Both the position numbers and the translations under genes were made by a program. 64,000 bases of DNA. Origin: Burkholderia sp. 4M9327F10 (GTDB lineage: Bacteria; Pseudomonadota; Gammaproteobacteria; Burkholderiales; Burkholderiaceae). Below the pieces are notes generated by a model. The model did no database searches and was not told the DNA's origin. It saw only the letters and a program-made list of their open reading frames with translations. Location: positions 62,001-126,000 of the forward strand of contig NZ_SCNV01000005.1 of the NCBI RefSeq assembly GCF_005503145.1, written 5' to 3'. Below are positions 58,572-64,000 of this stretch, one piece after another (within the stretch, counting starts at the first letter, position 1; each line of letters begins with the position of its first letter).

Positions 58572-59413
58572 GGTTCTGGTGCAAATAGGAAATCAGGTTG
58601 AGAAGTTGCCGATATAAAGGATAACTTATCGAGTGGACAGGACCGTATGCCATACGGCGGGCGCAGTAGTCTCCTTGCGGCCGAGCTCCGTGAGGTCAAA
58701 CTCGCCCTTGCGAATGCGATGTGTCAATTCGATACCTGAAATTGTGGTCGCGGCGCTCGTGAACCGCTTGAATCCAAGCATCACGTACGTTCTGGACTTG
58801 ATGTGGCGATGGTCCTGTTCGATCAAGTTGTTCAGATATTTATAGGACCGGACCTTCGTGTCTTCAGGCAGCAACCCATCGGCCTTCATCTCAGGCACCG
58901 CGCGGTGCGAGGCCGCGTAGCCATCGAGCGTGATGGCCTCAGGCGACTGGCCCTGATGCCTGATAGCCTTGCTTAAAAAGGCTTTGGCCGCGGCTACGTC
59001 GCGCCTCGCCCTGAGCATGAAGTCCACCGTCTGGCCCGCCCGATCCACCGCCCGGTACAGGTAGACCCACCTGCCGCGAATCTTCAGATAGGTCTCGTCG
59101 ACACGCCACGAGCGACCCGCAGGCGTAGCAAAACGGTTCCAGCGTTTGACGAATTCGGGCGTATAACGCCTCACCCAGCGCGGGATTGTCGTGTGAGCGA
59201 GCGACAAACCCCGTTCGGCCATCATCTTGACCAGATCGCGTAGGCTGAGCTTGTAGCGCAGGTACCACCGAACACACAGAATGATGATCTCCCGATCAAA
59301 ATGGCGTCCATCGAACAACTCCTTCAGGCTTTTCAGTTTGGTCATCACCGGTTATCAGTTCATTTTGCTCCAACAACTCTAACCGATTCGCCTATCCTAT
59401 TTGCACCAGAACC
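58572..59413 (-). mobile_element. Intact IS6-family element
   Basis: The 842-bp element has perfect terminal repeats, GGTTCTGGTGCAAATAGG at 58572-58589 and its complement ending at 59413. The 8-bp flanks (TCTCAATG and GTCGAGCT) differ, so no target duplication is present. This suggests a deletion or a recombination with another copy after insertion. Confidence 0.9.
58626..59348 (-). CDS. IS6-family transposase
   Basis: The 240-residue DDE transposase is full length for the IS6/IS26 family. It contains [35 protein letters not shown] with the first Asp, [14 protein letters not shown] with the second Asp, and [20 protein letters not shown] with the Glu. It is complete and could also act on the decayed copy at 45054, whose ends are similar. 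Confidence 0.95.
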   Translation of the reverse strand: MMTKLKSLKELFDGRHFDREIIILCVRWYLRYKLSLRDLVKMMAERGLSLAHTTIPRWVRRYTPEFVKRWNRFATPAGRSWRVDETYLKIRGRWVYLYRAVDRAGQTVDFMLRARRDVAAAKAFLSKAIRHQGQSPEAITLDGYAASHRAVPEMKADGLLPEDTKVRSYKYLNNLIEQDHRHIKSRTYVMLGFKRFTSAATTISGIELTHRIRKGEFDLTELGRKETTAPAVWHTVLSTR

Positions 59414-59653
59414 GTCGAGCTTATCCCCGTGGATTTCTACTGGTCCCGATGAGGGCTTGGCCGCCTGTGATCGACGTATAGCAGCCTTTCCTTCGAGCGC
59501 CTCGATCGGCACAATGCCGACCGAAACTCGGCCGTTCGGCTCGGACTCTGGTGACTCTTGGCCTCAACGCGTGACGACCACGCTAATGGTGCATTCGAGT
59601 CCACAGCGAGTTGAGGGCTGCCTGACTAAGCATGCTCGATCGGTACTTGTGAA

Positions 59654-59778
59654 TTTTCGGCGTATAGGAGCCATTTCGTTTTCGGCGTAATGGCGCCACC
59701 GGATTTTCGGCGTGAAGGAGCCACGGCGTTTTCGGCGTAAAGGCGCCAGCAGTTTTTCGGCGTAATGGCGCCACCGGG
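59654..59778 (+). repeat. Subterminal repeats of the second IS21 element, left end
   Basis: Five copies of TTTTCGGCGTAAtGGCGCCA-like units occur at about 59654, 59678, 59702, 59729 and 59756. The right end has two inverted copies at 62224-62267. These are the IstA binding sites expected for this family. The left end has more copies than usual. Confidence 0.8.
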
Positions 59779-59849
59779 GCGACGAGCACAGAGGGTTCGA
59801 ACTTTCATTGATCGGCTAGACTGCCTGCGTTTTTGCCGGGAGAAAGCCG

Positions 59850-61394
59850 ATGACCAATCGGAGGTTCGACATGTACCAATACCGACAGATCCTGGTGCGA
59901 ATGCGCCGAGGTGATTCTGACCGGGACATCGCACGATCGAAGACCATGGGGCGCAAGAAGATCGCTCAGGTGCGCGAGATTGCCGCCGAGCATGGATGCC
60001 TTGTGCGGGAAGCGGTTTTGCCCGACGAGCAAGCAATGGCCGCTTTGCTTGCGCGCAAAGAAGCACCGCCGCCGTCGAGCTGCGTATCGACGTTAGAGCC
60101 GTGGCGAGCGCAGATCACCAAGTGGCGAGCAACCGGCGTCCAATGCACGACGATCCACGCCACGCTTGTTCGCAACCACGGATATACCGGCAGCTACTCG
60201 TCGGTCTATCGTTTCCTCCTTCATCTCGACGCTTTGCAACCTCCCGACGTTCCGCTTCGTCTGGAGTTCAAGCCAGCTGAGGCGGCACAGGTTGATTTCG
60301 GCGCTGGGCCATTGATGACCGATGCGCTTAGCGGCGAGATCCATAAGACATGGTTCTTCGTCATGACCCTCGCATGGTCACGCCACCAGTATGTCGAGTT
60401 TGTCCGAGACCAAACGGTAGCGACCTGGCTGGGATGTCATCGGCGAGCCTTTGAGGCCTTCGGTGGAGTGCCGTCCCGGGTCATCATCGACAACTGCAAG
60501 TGTGCAATCACCCGGGCGTGTTATTACGAGCCCGAGGTGCAACGCGCTTATGGTGAATGCGCAGAAGGATACGGTTTTAAGATCGATGCATGCCCGCCGA
60601 AAGACCCGCAAAAAAAGGGAATCGTGGAATCGGGCGTCAAATTTGTGAAGCGAGGCTTCTTGCCTTTACGCGAGTTCCGGGGCCTAACTGACGCCAACCG
60701 CCAGATACACGACTGGGTGATGAACGAAGCGGGAAATCGCATTCATGGTACCACCCGCGAGATGCCGCTGACGCGCTTCGCAGAGGTCGAGCAAAGCTTG
60801 CTGATTCGCTTACCAGACGTGCCGCCGGAGCTCGCGATTTGGGCTAAGGGGAAGGTGCACCGTGATGCTCACGTTCAGTTCGAGAAAAGCTTTTACTCGG
60901 TCCCATATCGCCTGGTCGGCCAGGAGCTGTGGCTCAAGGCGACCGACACCATGGTAACGCTATACCGCGAGCAGGAATCAGTGGCTGCTCACGTGCGTCT
61001 TACTCGCCCAGGCCGACGTTGCACAGTAGACGATCACCTGCCATCGGCCGCCCAGGCGTGGCAACTGCAGGATACGCAGTGGTGTCTGACAAGTGCCGAG
61101 CAGATCGGACCGGCCTGCTACGCCTTGGTCCACTCGCTCTTCGGAGACAAAGTCTTAATCAAGATGCGCTCGGTACAAGGCGTGTTGCGGCTCAAAGAGA
61201 AATACGGCGCGATTCGGCTCGAAGCGGCTTGCTCGCGCGCCAACCACTACGGCACGCCCCATTACTCGGCGGTTAAAAGCATCCTGCAAAAGGGTTTGGA
61301 CCAGATCGAACTGTTAGAGGCCTTTGATGCGCTTGCCAACACCTACACCGAAGGTGGCCGCTTCTGCCGCAATACACAAACCATTCTCCAATAA
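59850..61394 (+). CDS. istA: IS21 IstA transposase (second element)
   Basis: The 514-residue transposase has a helix-turn-helix N-terminus (MRRGDSDRDIARSKTMGRKK) and a DDE core with QVDFGAGPLM, SRVIIDNCKCAI and DPQKKGIVESGVKFVKRGF. The C-terminal domain (VHRDAHVQFEKSFYSVPYRL) matches long-form IstA proteins. The frame is intact. A start a few codons downstream at MYQYRQ is also possible. Confidence 0.95.
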   Translation: MTNRRFDMYQYRQILVRMRRGDSDRDIARSKTMGRKKIAQVREIAAEHGCLVREAVLPDEQAMAALLARKEAPPPSSCVSTLEPWRAQITKWRATGVQCTTIHATLVRNHGYTGSYSSVYRFLLHLDALQPPDVPLRLEFKPAEAAQVDFGAGPLMTDALSGEIHKTWFFVMTLAWSRHQYVEFVRDQTVATWLGCHRRAFEAFGGVPSRVIIDNCKCAITRACYYEPEVQRAYGECAEGYGFKIDACPPKDPQKKGIVESGVKFVKRGFLPLREFRGLTDANRQIHDWVMNEAGNRIHGTTREMPLTRFAEVEQSLLIRLPDVPPELAIWAKGKVHRDAHVQFEKSFYSVPYRLVGQELWLKATDTMVTLYREQESVAAHVRLTRPGRRCTVDDHLPSAAQAWQLQDTQWCLTSAEQIGPACYALVHSLFGDKVLIKMRSVQGVLRLKEKYGAIRLEAACSRANHYGTPHYSAVKSILQKGLDQIELLEAFDALANTYTEGGRFCRNTQTILQ

Positions 61395-61402
61395 GGCCTG
61401 TC

Positions 61403-62191
61403 ATGCACCCCATTCCTGAATTGACTCCGCTGCTCAAGCAATTGCGCTTATCGGGCATCCTCGATTCGCTGGAAGCACGAAACCGTGAGGCCATCGATCG
61501 CAAGCTGGCCTTCACCGAGTTTCTCTCGCTGTTGATCCACGATGAGGTCGCTCGCCGCGACAACAAGAAACTGAGCTTGCGCTTGCGGCGCGCCAACTTC
61601 CGTAGCCAGAAGACACTGGAAGGATTCGACTTTGATCGGCTGCCAGGCCTGAATCGAGCTGCCATCCATGACCTTGCCACCTGTAGATTCATTGACGAGA
61701 AAGTCGCGGTTCTGATTGCCGGGCCTTGCGGCACTGGAAAAAGCCATCTGGCACAAGCGCTCGGACACGCAGCGGCACGCTTAGGACACGATGTCCTGTT
61801 CTCCACGCAAACCCAACTGTTGGCCAGCCTTCGCAACGCAGCGGCCGTGGGTACCTACGATCGCCGCTTCCAATATCTCGCCAAGCTTCCACTTCTGATC
61901 ATTGATGACTTCGGCCTGAAGCCATTGCGCTCACCTGAAGACGAAGACTTCCACGACTTGATCGCCGAACGTTATGAGCGGGCAGCGACAATCTTGACCT
62001 CAAATTTAGACTTTCCAGAATGGGGCGAAGCGTTCCCGGGTAACAAGATGATCGGTGCGGCAACACTTGATCGCTTGCGCCACGGTGCCCACAAAATCAT
62101 CCTCGACGGCGAGAGTTATCGCGGACTGCAAACCAGTACCGAAACCCTCAAAACCCCGCTTGCAAAAGAGGGCAAAATCAAGCAATCTTGA
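61403..62191 (+). CDS. istB: IS21 IstB helper ATPase (second element)
   Basis: The 262-residue ATPase has Walker A AGPCGTGKSHLAQAL and Walker B LLIIDDFGLKPL, then YERAATILTSNLDFPEWGEA and LDRLRHGAHKIILDGESYR. It starts eight bases after istA and is complete. Confidence 0.95.
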   Translation: MHPIPELTPLLKQLRLSGILDSLEARNREAIDRKLAFTEFLSLLIHDEVARRDNKKLSLRLRRANFRSQKTLEGFDFDRLPGLNRAAIHDLATCRFIDEKVAVLIAGPCGTGKSHLAQALGHAAARLGHDVLFSTQTQLLASLRNAAAVGTYDRRFQYLAKLPLLIIDDFGLKPLRSPEDEDFHDLIAERYERAATILTSNLDFPEWGEAFPGNKMIGAATLDRLRHGAHKIILDGESYRGLQTSTETLKTPLAKEGKIKQS

Positions 62192-62339
62192 TCCCCGTTC
62201 GAACCCTCGAATTCACCGTTTCCAGTGGCGCCATTACGGCGAAAATGCCCGGCGCCAATACGCCGAAAGGTGACAGTACTGAGCTGCCGCTTACGATCGA
62301 ACTCGCCTCCGCCGAGCTCAGTTTGCCCGGGGGTAGCCC

Positions 62340-64000
62340 TTATTTGTGGAGCAGAATCCGGTCGAGTTCGCCCGAATGTTTCTTTAAGTAATGCGGATAC
62401 AGAAGCGTGCTTCCTGCAACGCTCAGATGGTGATAGTCGTCGTACCGGTACATCGGCAGTCCGTCAAAATCGAGCATGCATTTTGTATCCGAACACGGCA
62501 CGTCATGCGTATGAACGATGTCGATCTGCGGATACTTTGACTTGAGTTTATTGAGCATGGCTGCAACTGGCGCATGTTCATCCTTCGCCCGAGACGCGTC
62601 AAACTCACAAGCTTGTTTATGTATGGGGATGAACAGGTCGTTCTTGAAGTCGCAGTTGATCAGGTTCATCGGAATCGTCGGCACGTCGTCCATCAAGATG
62701 ACGTGTTTGCCGGCACCGGTCAGCTTGCCGATCGTCGAAGCGAGTTCATCGTCGAATTGATATGGCGTGAATCCATGGCCATTCGGACCAGAATCGCGAT
62801 TGGCCGAGAGATTCTGATAGTTTTGCCAGGCCGCAGCCATAAACACCGTTTTGATGTCGGGGTGTGACAACACGTACGACATGACCGCCTTGTCGTGCGC
62901 TACACACTTCAAATGATCGTCCGTCAAGGCCGGATCGCCCGGAAGCGCGGGCTCCCGCTCGATTGGCGGACAGAGCGTCAGCGCAACGTCGTGAACCTCG
63001 AGGTCGTATTGCTTCCCCAACTGATCGAAAAAATAAACCAGGTGATAGGCATGCGAATCGCCCCACAAGATCGCCTTGTTTATTGAAGCAGCCGCGCCCA
63101 AGCGACAGGCCGACTCCGCAGTGACGTCGACCTTGGACCAGCACGCTTTGCCTCGAGGCATACCGAACAGTGCCTCTCCGGACCAATGAACGTCGCTACG
63201 GATCTTCGCGGGGTACGCGAACAGAAAACCATTCGTAAGCTTGCCGGTCGCCGCGATCGCGCCAGCGATCAGGAGTGGAGCGGCGAGGAAGTAGAGAATC
63301 GCCGACCTCGATGATAGCTTCGACTCGCGAGCACGCCGCTCAAGATAACGGTAGGTCAACCAGGAAGCACAAAGGCTCCCGACAATCGCCAGAATGTAGT
63401 TTCGCGGGGTACTGAGGTCCAGTCGACGCAGCGCAAAAAACACGGGCCAATGCCACAGATATAGCGGGTAGGAGACTTTTCCAATCAGCACCATGATCCG
63501 GTTGCCCAGCAACGCATTGGAAGCGCGCGAGCGCCGGCCTGCGGCGATCGTGAGCAATGCGCCGCCGCAAGGGACGAGGGCACCCACACCGGGAAACTGC
63601 GAGGTCTTGCTGACACCGAAAATGCCGGCGAGAACGATCGCCACGCCGAGGAGCGAGAGCACGTCGAAAGCGGAAGATTGCGATACCTGTCGATTGGCTT
63701 CGATCATAGCGAGCCACGTCCCGATCAGGAATTCGAAAGCTCTCAGATGCGCGAAATAATAGGTCGCTGCCGAGCCGTGTCGGGACTCGATTACCGCCCA
63801 GACGAACGAAATCGCCGTTGCCAGCAGTAACGACGGAACGAGCCAGCTTCTGCGCTTCCGGTAAAACAAGGCGAGAACTATCGGGAGGCAGAGATAGAAC
63901 TGCTCTTCAACCGAAAGCGACCACGTGTGCAGCAATGGCTGGTCCTCTGCAGTCGCATCGAAATATCCCGTCTGTTTTGACAAAAAGATATTCGATGTCA
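62340..64000 (-). CDS. OafA-type acyltransferase with SGNH domain, cut by the right edge
   Basis: The visible 550 or so residues are the C-terminal part of a membrane acyltransferase-3 protein. It enters as TSNIFLSKQTGYFDATAEDQ and PLLHTWSLSVEEQFYL, continues through about eight spans (LIGKVSYPLYLWHWPVFFAL), and ends in a periplasmic SGNH domain with block I ILWGDSHAYHLVYF and the catalytic pair YDDYHHLSVAG. Such enzymes add acetyl or other acyl groups to lipopolysaccharide, peptidoglycan or exopolysaccharide. The start is outside the window. The stop at 62340 is 65 bases from the IS21 element, which therefore inserted just downstream. Confidence 0.9.
   Translation of the reverse strand, partial: TSNIFLSKQTGYFDATAEDQPLLHTWSLSVEEQFYLCLPIVLALFYRKRRSWLVPSLLLATAISFVWAVIESRHGSAATYYFAHLRAFEFLIGTWLAMIEANRQVSQSSAFDVLSLLGVAIVLAGIFGVSKTSQFPGVGALVPCGGALLTIAAGRRSRASNALLGNRIMVLIGKVSYPLYLWHWPVFFALRRLDLSTPRNYILAIVGSLCASWLTYRYLERRARESKLSSRSAILYFLAAPLLIAGAIAATGKLTNGFLFAYPAKIRSDVHWSGEALFGMPRGKACWSKVDVTAESACRLGAAASINKAILWGDSHAYHLVYFFDQLGKQYDLEVHDVALTLCPPIEREPALPGDPALTDDHLKCVAHDKAVMSYVLSHPDIKTVFMAAAWQNYQNLSANRDSGPNGHGFTPYQFDDELASTIGKLTGAGKHVILMDDVPTIPMNLINCDFKNDLFIPIHKQACEFDASRAKDEHAPVAAMLNKLKSKYPQIDIVHTHDVPCSDTKCMLDFDGLPMYRYDDYHHLSVAGSTLLYPHYLKKHSGELDRILLHK

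Larger units (their letters stand above)
59648..62275 (+). mobile_element. Intact IS21-family element with a 5-bp target duplication
   Basis: The 2628-bp element begins TGTGAATTTTCGGCG and ends in the complement of TGTCACCTTTCGGCG. A target duplication GTACT lies at 59643-59647 and 62276-62280. It carries istA and istB on the plus strand and a large set of subterminal repeats. It is unrelated in sequence to the other IS21 copy at 40769. Confidence 0.9.

Overview
The window looks like a piece of a Burkholderiaceae genome, probably Paraburkholderia or a close relative. The basis is high GC, DUF4148 and DUF4382 proteins, a glc operon in the Burkholderia style, and IS21, IS3, IS6 and IS256 elements typical of that group. 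The species cannot be fixed from the sequence alone. The mix of tight operons, gene relics and nested insertion sequences suggests a secondary replicon or a genomic island. No tRNA, rRNA or CRISPR array was seen.

Layout. (1) 0-7.5 kb: a GAF protein, a GGDEF-EAL gene broken by a one-base frameshift, and a set of secreted proteins and lipoproteins. (2) 7.7-25.8 kb: a metal-stress island. It starts with relics of a response regulator and of a DmeF-type efflux pump. It continues with an intact OmpR-type two-component system, a DUF4148 protein, merTP with a Cys-rich partner, an ECF sigma/NrsF pair divergent from a bufferin operon (BufA1, BufB, BufC, DoxX), a tripartite RND efflux operon, a DedA-PAP2-LssY fusion and an MFS transporter. 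Two promoters here carry the same array of four heptamers spaced exactly 11 bp apart, a likely binding site for the local response regulator. (3) 25.8-28.2 kb: an IS3 relic, then a two-gene operon for photoactive yellow protein (PYP) and its coumarate-CoA ligase. (4) 28.2-45.9 kb: an accessory stretch with much apparently non-coding DNA, an LctP-type permease, a hybrid histidine kinase, nested IS elements, and a second PYP-like gene heading an operon for a PAS-GGDEF and an EAL protein. The GGDEF gene is split by an IS21 element and the EAL gene carries a stop codon. (5) 46-57.5 kb: a complete glycolate locus (glcDEFGB, glcC, permease) and a chemoreceptor, bracketed by two inverted IS6 copies. 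(6) 57.5-64 kb: a heptamer repeat, fragments, IS6, a second IS21 with target duplication, and an acyltransferase running off the right edge.

How parts work together. The regulator and kinase at 8.67-10.62 kb probably control the DUF4148 gene and the RND pump, while the ECF sigma factor probably drives the bufferin operon from a GTAACC-N16-CGAA promoter. GlcC-type operators (TGGTNNTACCA) occur at the glcD/glcC divergent promoter, ahead of the adjacent permease, and again ahead of the distant permease at 30.1 kb, which ties that gene to the same regulon. The PYP operon should make a blue-light receptor if p-coumarate is available. No tyrosine ammonia-lyase is present in the window.
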